64,000 nt of DNA from positions 252,229 through 316,228 of the forward strand of contig NMRA01000370.1 of assembly GCA_002633005.1 (NCBI GenBank), in the 5' to 3' direction. Under the pieces are notes generated by a model. It was not told the DNA's origin. It did not search any database and saw nothing but the letters and a program-made list of their open reading frames with translations. Shown here in pieces: positions 1-12,400 of the stretch. The translations under genes and the position numbers were made by a program. Every line of letters starts with the position of its first letter. Position 1 is the first letter of the stretch. Source of the stretch: Phoronis australis (lineage: Eukaryota > Phoronida > Phoronidae).

Positions 1-107
1 AAGTGCATGTTCATACTGGAGAGGGTTTGTATGTAAATGTTTGCAATCGATATTTGGAATAAGTGTCACAAATTCATGAGAAAAAAAAATTACTCATCTC
101 CACGAGT

Positions 108-394
108 TCAAAGGCATTGTGGTAGTTTTCGAACGTGATGCAGGTAAGCCAAGCTCGATGCGGCGAAATTCAAGGGGGTTACGGCAACGAGTCGAAACAG
201 ATTTTGGAGATCACAGAATGTGTCATTTTGTTGGACGAATCGATTGGATGTAGGAAACAAAAGTGCGCAGGATGTAAAATTGAATTTATTGTCTGACCTG
301 AAGAAGTCTAGTTGCTCGCCAACAAAAAAATACACTCCTGAATTCTGCACATGCATGAAAACTTCGTCGTAGCCCATGAACTTTAGTTCATTGC
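108..394 (-). other. Exon-like open frame on the minus strand, unknown
   Basis: Reading minus, a good acceptor (TTTTCAG at 395-401) opens a frame from 394 to a TGA at 108-110. It holds about 94 codons of ordinary protein-like composition, for example FMGYDEVFMHVQNSGVYFF and FVQQNDTFCDLQNLF. It lies in the FAM120 intron, antisense to that gene. I do not recognise the family, and no partner exon can be seen because upstream exons would overlap FAM120. The rest of 1-474 holds nothing else I can support. Confidence 0.2.
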
Positions 395-474
395 CTGAAA
401 ATCATTTGCCCAGTTAGCTTAATATGTAAACATTGAGATATACTCTTCGTACCTGTCATATTATTCGTTTTCAG

Positions 475-3400
475 CTGGACTCCACCAAGTTGATCCACGA
501 GGTGGTAGCTTTTGTTAGAAGCTTGCCTTCTGCCGAAAATCTGGATTCCATCGGAGAAATAGTATTCAGGTACTTCTGGAGAGTTTCCTGTGGCGAAAAT
601 CTAATGTACATCAAACCGCTCGTTGTATTTTTGTATCGTAATCTGTGCTAAACAACAGCCTGGTATTATTTAAAGTTGTCAAATTATTGCAAAGTCCACT
701 TGTTAAGGTTTTCTCCATCAATCGAAGCTCGTAATGAAAATTGGAAAATGGACAGGTTGGGCAAAGTGATGTATTCTGTTGTGGGATTTTGCTTTCACGT
801 TCCACATTGCACTGTCCTTAAGCACCAAGGGTTCATCCAGGATTTTAACATGGGTTTCCACTATTTCTCAAGGCGTCCATGACCAATGACACGTGACTAT
901 GTATTTATGGCCTAAAGTAAAATCGGCTGTTATAGTCATATGTTGCTGTGGCGACACGGTTCTGCAATAAAGTTTTTCACATCTTACATAATTTCTTTAT
1001 TGTCTCTTATTCTGGACAGGCCTATGAACTCTGAGAGTTGCTGCTAGCAACTGAGAAGAGACCCCTTGCTTATTTGCTCGCGTTACTTGGGCGTCCAACA
1101 GTCCAAATGCTGTGCTAGAGTGTCTGAATTTGAGTCAGTTTTTCTGTTTAGTGATGGGTTGTTTTAAGCAGCTGCAACTTAGTTTCGTTATGAGGCATTT
1201 GTTAATTTGTGTTACAGAAAGTGCAATGAGAGAGCTGACAAGATCTCCCGCTTCAAACTCAGCGTGCAGTATTACCTGAACGGGACTCAGGAGGGATTCC
1301 TTAAGTACAGACCAAAGAATAAACGTAAGTCTACGAACTAAGCAACTTAAAGGGGACAGCATCCATTTTTGATGTCGCCTTCAATAAAAATGCGTATCCG
1401 GTTACCTTGAACAGGGCTTGGAATTTTCTGCGGAAACGCGGATTTCCGCTTTTTTCAAAATAATGTGCTTTCCGCTTTTTTTATAATATTTCCGCGTAAA
1501 AAATCGGATTTGATATAAAATTTGCGCGGCAAATTCCTTTCTTACCGCGGCATTGGAGACTACGTTCACCTCGAAAAGCGGAAGTTGCTCTTTATGTTTC
1601 GGAGGAACGTAAATTGTCAACATTGCCGGGGCACCTGGGACAGCGTGGTGGGATTTTCAATGGCGTCCCGTGTTATTGTTAAGCGCGGCGACAAATACTA
1701 CCGCTCTGCAGCCAAAGAGGTGTGCTACTGATGTATTGATGGTGGTAACGGTAACGATTTTTGTCACATTGACCATTTCAAGGCTGGTTATCGGGCATGA
1801 TTTGGGCCGTAAAAGTTTCAAAGTTTCCGCGTTTTCTGTCATTGGTCATTCCAAGCCCTGCTTGAAGAGATATTGTTCTGTGTTATTAATGTCTCCTTGG
1901 TGGTTATGTACTTTCCATGCAACAACAGATAGGCCAAATGAATGATCAAAGAGCAGTTTTAACCATTATTTCCATCCTAACTGGCAAGATTTTACCATAG
2001 TTAGACTTCTTTGTGTTTACAGTGATTTGTGAGCCCCTGAGTGGGCTGGGTGCGTTTGCACGGGTGACTGTAACGCAAAATCATTTATTCATACATTAGT
2101 AGCAAAATAGATCGTGACTGTTTTGCTTAAGTTCCTGTTCTGAAATGTGACCAAGAAGAGAGTTTGTCATCGTTTTAATCAGCGAATTATTTCATCAGGC
2201 ACTCATGGTGTGACTCAACAAACTGGAGGCTATCCCAACACTCGTGCTCAGGTCATGACCCCTCCTCAGTCGACGACACTACCAACACAGTCTGGAGCTG
2301 GAGAGGAAGAGTCTCCAGACATGGACCAGGTATGGGTGTACAATGAAACTCCATTGGCCAGGAGTTGTATTTTTAGTAAAAACAGAACCAAAACTGTTGG
2401 CTTTCTTCTTAAAGTGGCACATTTTTGTTTTGAATTTTTCGAGAAGAGAAGAATCATTACCATGTTCCTTTGAGCATGTTTTTAACAGTGCTTCTTAGTG
2501 ATTGAAAACAGAGGGAAAATATTTTGTTAATAATAGGAAAATAAGCAGTTTGTTTCCGACATAGCTTTCTAAAATGATTTTGAATTTTAATTTATTGGTG
2601 ACGTTCTTTTTCTCATCGGCATTTACAACCTCGTGCATGAATGATTTGTTATCACTGGTGTCCACCGTTTTCACCACCAGACGGAAGTGAGCAGCGTCTA
2701 TACAGAACGCGAGTCTGGTTACGGACAGGAACATGCCACGGCACCAGAGATCGTCATCGAGGCTGAGGCCAGCAGCCACATTGAACTTGACAACAAGATG
2801 GAGAAGCTGTCTCTGGACGAGACCGAGATAACCAGTGGGCAGGGTACGCTGAACAGTCGGAAGGATTTTTGGCTGTGGACAAAAAAGTTTAAATCTAGTA
2901 TAAATATACCCTTCTTCAAAGGAAACAGACTTGTTAATTAATACTTAATCAGAGTATTCTAAGCATATTCAACTGAAGTCACCATCCGTGATTTCAGTGA
3001 ATGACTCCCACCCCTTATTTATCTCAACCAATTATCTCCCTTAACTGGTCTCAACTTCTGCCTTACTGAGACAATAAAGGATTTCTTGGTTTGTAAAGAA
3101 CAACAAGTTTGTTATTGTTTGAGATTGTACTCTGTGCATGAAATGATTTACTGTGTGACTGGCCAAATTGCTGAGCCAGGATTCAAGCAATAACGAATGT
3201 TCTTCTCGTGCACAGAGCTCAGCTGGGATATGAGCAAGGAATAAGTTGAGGCCAGCTTTTATAACGGTATGAGGTCTATATCAGGAGTGTTTTTGACATG
3301 ATGCAAGATATACGCTCGATCTAGTTTTGATTCGTTTTTCGCAAAGTGAGAAAGTTTCAGTCGTGAATACACTCGATGTTTGTTTAATATTTAGCTACAA

Positions 3401-6400
3401 AAATTGTAAACAAGGTCCCTCATGTCATACATGTTTTGCGCAATTTTGTATTTCAATTTCACAAGGCAAAAAATAATTTCTTTTTTCAAACTATGTGGGT
3501 ATTAATGAAATAGGGGGTTTCATGGCGAATTCTTCTCTAGTTTTTGGTAATGTGTGAATCATTTCCTGTCAACTTACCTTTTTCTGTCTTGTATTTGTCA
3601 CGGGTTCAAAGTTCAACGATAGCCAGCACTGTAGTCTAATTGTGTATTTCGCAGCCTTCTAAAAATACAATACAGTCGCGCGTCTGAATCTCCCTTACTC
3701 GACAGCCCAAACCACGAGGCTTTCACTAAGGTTCCCCTCATGGACATCTACTTAGCAATAATAGATGGCGTAACAACAGGTGACTGAATGGGTATTTTTA
3801 ATAGCTAGCACTGCTAACAAGTAATAGCCTATCCCAGCACATATTCGTGTTTTTCATTCTGAAGAGGATAGTAATGTGTGAACAAACTTCCAGATACAAC
3901 AACTGCTAAGGCTCAACCCAATACACTGGATGTCAATCTCATCTCATCCTCGTCAAGTAGCAGCAGTGGATCCAGTCCCAGTCGACAGAGTCCCGACCCA
4001 GCATTTGTCGTCAACGTCGGACCGGTATGTTTTGCTAGTCTGTGATTTTGTACAGACGAGCATTGGTTAAGGGGAGACTGTCAGAGTATTGGCGACAAGT
4101 CACATTTAACCATTTAATAGTATACAGAGCCTTTGGGTGGAACTGTTACTCTTAGTAGTGACTGTCGAAACCCTGTGTGTAGTTGACAGTGTAGATGGTC
4201 TGTACTAAGCAAATTTGCCACCTCGTTTAGTAGAGTTCAATGAATTCTTCAGTCCTATGTGAATGAGTCATTGGCTTCACGAAACTCTCATTAGAATCTA
4301 TTTCTAAAGATTTCATTAAGACTTTTAGTGAGATGGGCCACTAGACTGAAGCTGCAGACGCATGTTCCTGTTTTTGTTGGAACGTCCAAGAAGTACCGAG
4401 GTTGTAAGGGTACATCTGATAGTTCCTTCTGTCGTTTTGTAAACCCAGTTGATGTATTTTTAAAAAAAACATCGAAATCCAAATTTCTGGGATTAGTCTT
4501 GTAAAATTCAAAAATCGAAGCCCATTTTTCTAGAAAACAAAGTAAGATTTCTTCTCTCCATTTAACAAATAATTGTTACCAGTTTCCCAGTGTTCCACGG
4601 TCTTGTCAGTTGGAATTGCTCCTACCATGACCTTGATTCTGTTTGCCAGGTGAAAAAGACTGCCAGTCAGACATCTAAGCCACGCCCCCATCTCCTGGAG
4701 AATCCCATGCCATCAGTGATCCCTGAGATCATGCGCATTGCCAGCGAACGCCACCAGAAGGGGTTGATGTTGCCGTGGCTGTACCAGGTGCTGGCTGAGG
4801 TAAGGTGACCTTTGACCTTCAGACACTGTTTTACTTGCAAAGCTTGCTTTTGACCCATGACACCATTTGACCTACAAAGCTTGGTTTTGACTAATGGTTC
4901 TGGAGTTGATGTGGCTGTTTGGATTGTTAACCGAGATGAAGCAATTTTTGACATCTGTCAAACGTGAACTTCCTTTTTATTTGAATGCAATACTTCATTG
5001 TAATAATCCAATACTTCACTGTATTTGTTCGTGATGTAGTAGTAGTCAGAATTAGTGAATTTTTGGTCTGTTACGAAAAATGATGACCGAAAATTCGAGG
5101 TACACTTGAGTGACGTTAATGATGTAAAATTGAATAGAAGTACACAAATTTTATCACAGAGAACACTTCAACAGCTATCTGAAGCTTTTTTATCGATAAA
5201 TTTTTCGTTTCTTTAATACCTAATGTATTTTTATTTTGTTTTCGCAAATATTTGTGGGCCAATGACGACTGACCTACCTTATGAACCATGTGACCTACTG
5301 GGTCCTTGCAAGGTGCCTTAACCAGACACAAATGTGTGTACTTTCACAGTTCTGTCCAAAAACAATTGTGGTTTTATTTACTCCCAAAAATGGCAAAGGT
5401 TGGCAGTTACATTACCTAGTTATCTGTTGTTCAAAGCACATTCGACTGTTTTGGAAAGCGAGCTTGCAGTTGTATTTGGCGGAGATCAGTGGAATTTTGT
5501 GAGCAATTCAGAATATTTTTCGATTTTGTTTAAACACAATCTCAAATAAGCGTGAAACTTTCTGGAAGATTGATGGCTGCACACCCGTCAGAGCTGCAAG
5601 CTCGCCATTGCTGGAAATGTTTGACTCATTTCGCACAACAGTCCAGGGTTCGATTTCATTCTGAATTGCTTATTCTAAAGAGGTTACCCCTCCAGTGTGC
5701 TTTGTCTCTTCTTCTCACATACACTCAGAGTCGTTCACTTGGCTTTTCTGTTATTAGCCCCACCGCCAGCGTCCTCCACCATTTTCTGCAGCACAACAGA
5801 CACCTGGGCCTCAATTTCAATTATGTAATTCTACCCCGAGTACCAGCAAATTGCCTGGAAGCCAACATCAGGAATCTGTGTTTTTCAGTTCCAAATTGAT
5901 TGTTTCCCTCCCCTCCCTCCCTCCTTCCCGCCCTCCCTCTNCCCTCTCCCTCCCTCGGTCCCTGCGTCCCTCCCTCTCTCAAAACTGGTGATTTTCATTC
6001 TGATTCATGATCTATATTGCTAGAAAGCAGTTTTTATTTTAACATTTTATACAAGTGTATTTCTTATTTTTTCTACATGAAATTGGACGTGATGCTTATT
6101 TTAAACTTCTTTCATCAAAAATATCTGCGTTGTCTGTGTGATAATGTTTGTACGTTATATTTCCGTACACGTGGACTAGGTCTAGTGCTAGCACAATTTG
6201 TTTATTATGTTTTAGACTTGTGCTGTAAAAACACCATTCGAATCTTGTTGCATATCTTGTTTCGCATTTTCCACAGGGTGGAATAAAAATACCAGTCTCT
6301 GTTGAACCCGAGCAACCATTCGACCTACCTCTCAGTCACGAACTGTACCGACCAATCAGAGTGCAGTGTTATGCAATCCTCTACAACTTGAACAAGAAGA

Positions 6401-9400
6401 AACGAGAGCAAGAAAAGGCAGTACTGGACAAGAAAGTTTCTGGGCCTTTAGGTATGTGTTACAACCATCTTCAGCTGTGGTATTGTATAATGGCAGAACA
6501 GTTACATGTATCATTTTACAGCTTTTCCAAATGAGCTTTCTGTCAAACAATGCTCTTTGGGTAAGACCTTCTGCTGATCCCAACTTGTTCCTTACTCAGT
6601 TGAGAAGGGGATTCTGGGTATGAATAGAACTTACAGTTTGTCATTGCTTGAGGCGTCTGTTACAGGGAAAGTGACTTGAGATATAACTGAGAAATTTGGT
6701 CTTTCACTGCACACGTATAGTTCTTAAAAATAATTAGAATTCTCTATAGCAAAAGTACAAAGTATCTGTAATATACCCATAACTGATAGTTACTGATAGT
6801 CACAGTAGTTGTGATCCCTGGATGTGCACGGGCGTTATCTCTTTAAGTCAGTGTTTCATTTGTTTGGCCTTACTTGTTGCGATATTCGTCTGCTCGCAAT
6901 ACGCTAATGGTGCACTATATTGGCTGGAAATATACATGTCTCAACATAATAGCCATGTTTGTTTAAAAACCTGGATGTTCAAGTGTAATCTCACTTTGAT
7001 TTATTCATCTTGCAAACTCAGTTTTCCTATCGTTCCTTCATTATACCAGACACTAATGTACAGCCGGTCTGTTCCAGAGCCTCTAGAGGTGGTGGTCAAG
7101 GAGTGGTGGGTCCAGTCGGTGCAGGACAAGAGCCCCCACTGCGTCTCCGTACTGGTCAAGCCCCTACCTTGGAGGGTACCCACGCTGGAGAGCCTGTGGC
7201 TGGGGCAGAAACCAGAGTATAAGCAACATAGGCTGCGCGCCTTCCTGCAGTGTATGAGGAGCGACACGCCCCTCATGCTCAATACCTCCTACGTACCACA
7301 GCATCTGTTGATAATGTGCTGTTTACTCAGGTAGCCATGGCAACACGTTGGTTTATTTAATAATGTGCGCTGCCATTTGTTGTTTTTGAGGTTGTCTTTC
7401 AAAGTGACCACTATATTGTCTACTTTCAACAATGAATGTGAATACTGGAAATTATGTAGTCTTTTCGTCACAGTATCATTGGGTTCTTTATTTGTTTTCA
7501 GCACGGAAAAACATTTCTGGATTAGTGTTGGGAAAGATAGACTTTTTGAAGTTATTATCTTTGAGTGGAATGAAACAACAAAATTTGTTGTTCTTTTGTG
7601 ATTTTATTAGAAATTGATAAATCCTGATGTTGGCTTCCAGCCATTTTATAAAATTAACATTGCTCTACTAGCAAAACGTGAAGACTTCAACGGCTGAGAG
7701 CGTCAGTTCAAGTCTGTTATGTCTGTTCTGAATTACACAGCGTTGTGACCTATAATGTCAGTCTACTCAAAAGTGGATGGCCATTTTGTCTTAAAGTTAA
7801 CTTCAGTTAAAATGATTTGACAAAATTAGAAGCATTGTTCTTGAATCTGGTCAGGTAACCAGGTCCATCACAAGTGTTGACATTCCAGTCATGCTTAGCT
7901 CTGGTAATGGTTGCTGTGCATCATGATTCTTATTCAGTGATCACATGACCTGATATTCGACATGTAATCATCATCATGTGACTGTTTTGATCATTTATTG
8001 ATCATTGCTTGTCTGGACTGAAGCAGAGTTTTGTTTTATGATTGTGCTGTTATAAATCAGTGCATTGATATGGTAAAGGTGAGAGTTATTGGTATTTTCA
8101 TACATCATATGTTGGTCGCATCACATGATCTATAGTTAAGTTTGAAAAGAGTGATGTCCCGACAGGGGCTCGAACCCGTAATCGATCGGTGTTCTTAATA
8201 GCTCAGTGGACTCGAGCATTTTCAGGCCTAGTAGAAAGGCCCAGGTTTGAGCCTCGGCCGGAACTGGATCGTTTCAGACTCAATTGTAAGTCATGCGATC
8301 TGATGCACTTGCGGTGTGTAAGAAGACTAAGAATTCTGACGTAGTGTTTTGTCTGTTTCAGATACATGGTGCAATATGACCAGGCCATTCTGCAGCGAAT
8401 TGAGCTGGATGCTTTCCTTGCTCAAAGTGTCTCACCGCTACTTCAGGACGTGCAGACAATGCAAGACATGAAGGTAGGCGATGCTGCAACAGTTGCAGTG
8501 ATCTTTCGGTTTATTGAGCCGATTATTTGCATGGGTCAGTCTGCTGTTCATTCAAAACTAAAGTGTTCCGCCCGAGATGTTGAATGAGAAATTTTAATGC
8601 AAATGGTGTATCCAATCTGTGTGAAGTGTATCTCTGAAATTCTGGTGTATTCACCTTAAACCTAAGTTTGGAACATTACCAAATGTTTTAGTTCATTCCA
8701 TCACTCTCTCAACCATGTTTACTATGAAGTTGCACTTCTGCCTAGTATATTTTCCTCTTCGTTTTATGTGTTTCCGAACTATTGTTTGCTTAGGCCTGTA
8801 TGTTTCTTTGGTGTTTTCTTATTAAATATTACAAGTGCCTCTCTTTCACAAGTCCTCCCACTTGTATTCTGAAGTACTTTCCCTTCCAATTCCTCTTCAT
8901 CTGGTGGTGAAATTTTGATAACTCCATCTATCTCATTACCATCTGCGTCTTTACCTCGATTTCTCTTTCTCTTCAAAAACATCAGCCATGTACTCTTCTC
9001 TGTGTCCGATGTTCTGCGTAACTCTGCCTATTTCTGTCCCCACATTCAGTATATTACCATTCATAACTCCTCCCATTACAGCTGCCACTCATCTCACCAC
9101 GTGCCGTCCACCTTGCCTCGCTCTTCATGCATGGCATCGAGACCACCATCTTTGTCAACGACGTTTGCGGCATCCCCATTCCGGCACAGGCGTGCTTCCC
9201 GTGGCAGTTCTTTGACGGCAAGTTGTTCCATTACAAGATCCTCAAAGCCAGTAACAACCCCTCACTGATTGACATGTGTGACGGACACGTGAGTATACTC
9301 GTTCACGCCCCCTAAGTAGGAGAACAGCTCAAGAGCTTGTCCGACATGTTGCATTTTCCACTGTGGTGGTGTTTTTTGAAAAGTTTAACTTACGCGAGTG

Positions 9401-12400
9401 ACATCTGGTGACCAGTGATGCTCTATCAATTTTGAGTCCGCTATGTTGTATAGAGAAGCGTATCTCTTTATTTCTCGATTACGCAATAGGTGGAAAGGAA
9501 ATGCATTTATAAGTGGTCTAAATTAAAAAGTAATTTTTTTGCCAGAACACGGATTTGTCGCGCTTTAAAGACGACGGAGGCCAGGTTGGTACATCATAAT
9601 TGAAGTATTTTCCTTTTATTCTTGGGAGACATTTGTTCAGACGGAGGCATCACTTTATTTTTCAGGTGGACCAAGTGTTGCGGGTGGAGCGGATGCGACA
9701 GGCCATCCTGGAAGGACTGCCGCTCGATATGGTCCACTTTGCCCGACCCACCTTGGCAGGACTACAACAGTCCATACCTAATCCTTATTCCTCTTACCCC
9801 ATGCAGAATGCGCGTCCTGCTGGGGCTTCATATGCGCCCCCTGTGAGAGGCAGGGGCCAGAAAGGTCGTGGCAGGGGTCTGTTGGGAGAGTTCAGTAACT
9901 ACGGTGAGACTTTTCGCAGGGATGTGAGGTTATGTAGGACTAGTCTTAATCTGCATTCAACAAAAATATCTACAAAAGTACGGAATTTAACTCAAGAAAA
10001 TGTAATTTTATTTTTAAAAGTGAAAAGACTGGAGAATTTAATGTTAGATGTTATGCCAATCTGTTGTTTATTGTCACCTGACCGTATCTTAGTAAAATTT
10101 AACAAAAAGGAAAGGTGCAACCATGGCATAATTAAGTTATCAAGAACACGACCAGATTTCATTGATATCAGTTTTCTTGACGAGATCTCGTAAGTACTCT
10201 TACAGTTTTCTATAATAGCTGTAGTTTTTTGATAGCCTTTATTCAAAAGTAATACAATTTAAAAACAATAATTATTCCTAACTTCTTTTTGGAGACCCAG
10301 GACATAAGGCATAGTCACGGCAGGTTTCGTGTGTTGTCTAATCCGTGTATCGGTGTTAGCTAATTTATGCTGGGTAATGTCTGCATTCAAAGTACATTTT
10401 ATTTTTTGCAAAATGCATTTTGGAAAGGGAAAGGTCATTTTGTGATTTAAAATCAATTCAATGTGTTGTATTACTGATATAGCATTTTATTTATTATCGT
10501 ATACGAGTCGTATCTGGCGTCTTGCAGGAATGTCAGCTGTGGATCCTCGTGGTGGTACGCTACAAATTGCGGGTCAAGTCGTGGCCAGTTGGGGTCCATC
10601 CCATCGTGGAGGACGGGGACGCGGCACCCACGTCGTGGGCAGAGGCCCACTATACCCCCACAATGGGTGAGTGTTGGTGATTAGGTCAAACATAATGTTC
10701 GCTTGCTATGAGATAATAGGGACTACAGTGTTGTGCCAGCATCTTATGCTAATGTTATTATTGTCATTTTCAGTCAAGGTCATGACACCAAATTTAGAAA
10801 GCAAAACAAAAACCACACGACTGTTTGGGGATGCTACTGGCAATCCATAACAAATAATAGTATGCAATCAGGTCAATGGGTCAAAGGTCATTAGCCATGC
10901 CATGCTAACAATGTTTGATACAGAGGGTGGAGTTGCTAAAAAATTGTTATTGCTGTTGTCAATTTATCCTGTGAACCTTCCAAGTTGTCTGTGAAGATTC
11001 AGCATCATACTTTGAATCTGTTATATGATTTAAAGTTTACGAAACTTTTCATTATATTTGACATGTATCCACATTGCCATGTTAACAATACCTCCATTAA
11101 TAACTGTAGATTATCACAATTTTAACATTTTTGGCATGCAGTGAGCACATGGAAAATAGAATAGGAAAAATAGGAATTATTTTTTACTTAAGTTTGAGAA
11201 TTTTTGCTGTATTTCACGTGGTTAATCTTAGTCACCAGTCTGCGCGATGTTGATGAATACTAAAAAACCTGCACATTTCACTGTTAAGGCCTGTTCGCAT
11301 TTGGCGATTTTGTTTTGTTTGTGGTGAGAAGGGTCAGAAACTGCTTATTGCTACCACAAGTGGTTGCTCCAATGCTACTGTTCGCAATAGGGGAAAATAA
11401 CCAGATTGATGCAGTACGCATCTTTTTAATTGTGAGAGCAAGTTCAAATCACAACAGATTGGATTGATCAAAACGAACAAAATCAGGTTCATCTTTGGTG
11501 CAAAAGGCCCTGTTTGTGTTAAAGAACAAGCAAGGACTACAACAACTAAGTGAAAAAAGAATTAAGGTACATCAAGAAATGGCTAACGAGCTTATTACGT
11601 CAGGGTAGAATGCAAAATATTTCTGGTAATATGAGCTGAAATTAACATTATTATGTCTGTTAGATATCAAAAATGTTTGGATTAATCTAGGCATCACTCA
11701 TGGATATTCGAGTTAAATGCATCCAGTGGTTGGTATGTAAAATATCTCGTCGCTTGACAGTGGCATAATGCCTCTGCAACTGCGACAGCGTCCACACTCT
11801 GTGGTGAACAATCACTCGATGGTCGCGTCGCAGCCAAATCGCCTTTAGCAAAATGTGTTTTCATTCAACGTTGTTGGGTTTAAAGCATGAATTTGTTTTA
11901 TCTCTTCCAGTGGTGGTCAGGGTCGAGGTCGGGCTGGCAGGCAGAACCGAAAGGTAGAGCATGCCACTCAGTACACAAAGTCTTAACTGTTGTTTGGCTG
12001 GGCAAAGTAGTAAGGGCTGTTCCAGCAAAATCTGTGTGGGAGGGGGGGGAAGGCAACTGAAATAAAAAATTATGGGTGGTTGCGTTTGATTTAAATTCAA
12101 AATGGCTGGTGGTTGTACATCAAAAAAATTAAAATTTACTGGTCGTTGTTGTTTCATTGGGCCATAAATGTTTGATGGTGGGTAATTTTAGTAAATTTTA
12201 TAAACAATCCACACAGAATCAAAAACTGAAACAAAAATGCAACTTTCAAAAAGCTCCGACTTTTTCACTCCCTCTGATCTCCTCATCGGCATGCCCATAA
12301 CACCAGTTAACCACAGGTGCTCGAATTTCTCGATGGCTAATAACCATATATAAAAAACATGTTTTCTTAGTAATGAATGACGTTAGTGGTAATGGAGGAA

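Noticed and set aside
6822-7334. A 170-codon plus-strand frame as a separate gene
   Set aside because: Only 7078-7330 is coding (FAM120 exon); the first part is intron. Phase with exon 6277-6451 requires the acceptor at 7077.
9600-10193. A 197-codon open frame on the plus strand
   Set aside because: It is FAM120 exon 9666-9903 plus read-through into both introns; the exon has clear splice sites and FAM120 homology only between them.
11288-11850. A further TIR element (GGCCTGTTCGCATTTGGCGATTT ... AAATCGCC)
   Set aside because: Only a short stretch around GGCGATTT is clearly inverted and no target duplication is visible.
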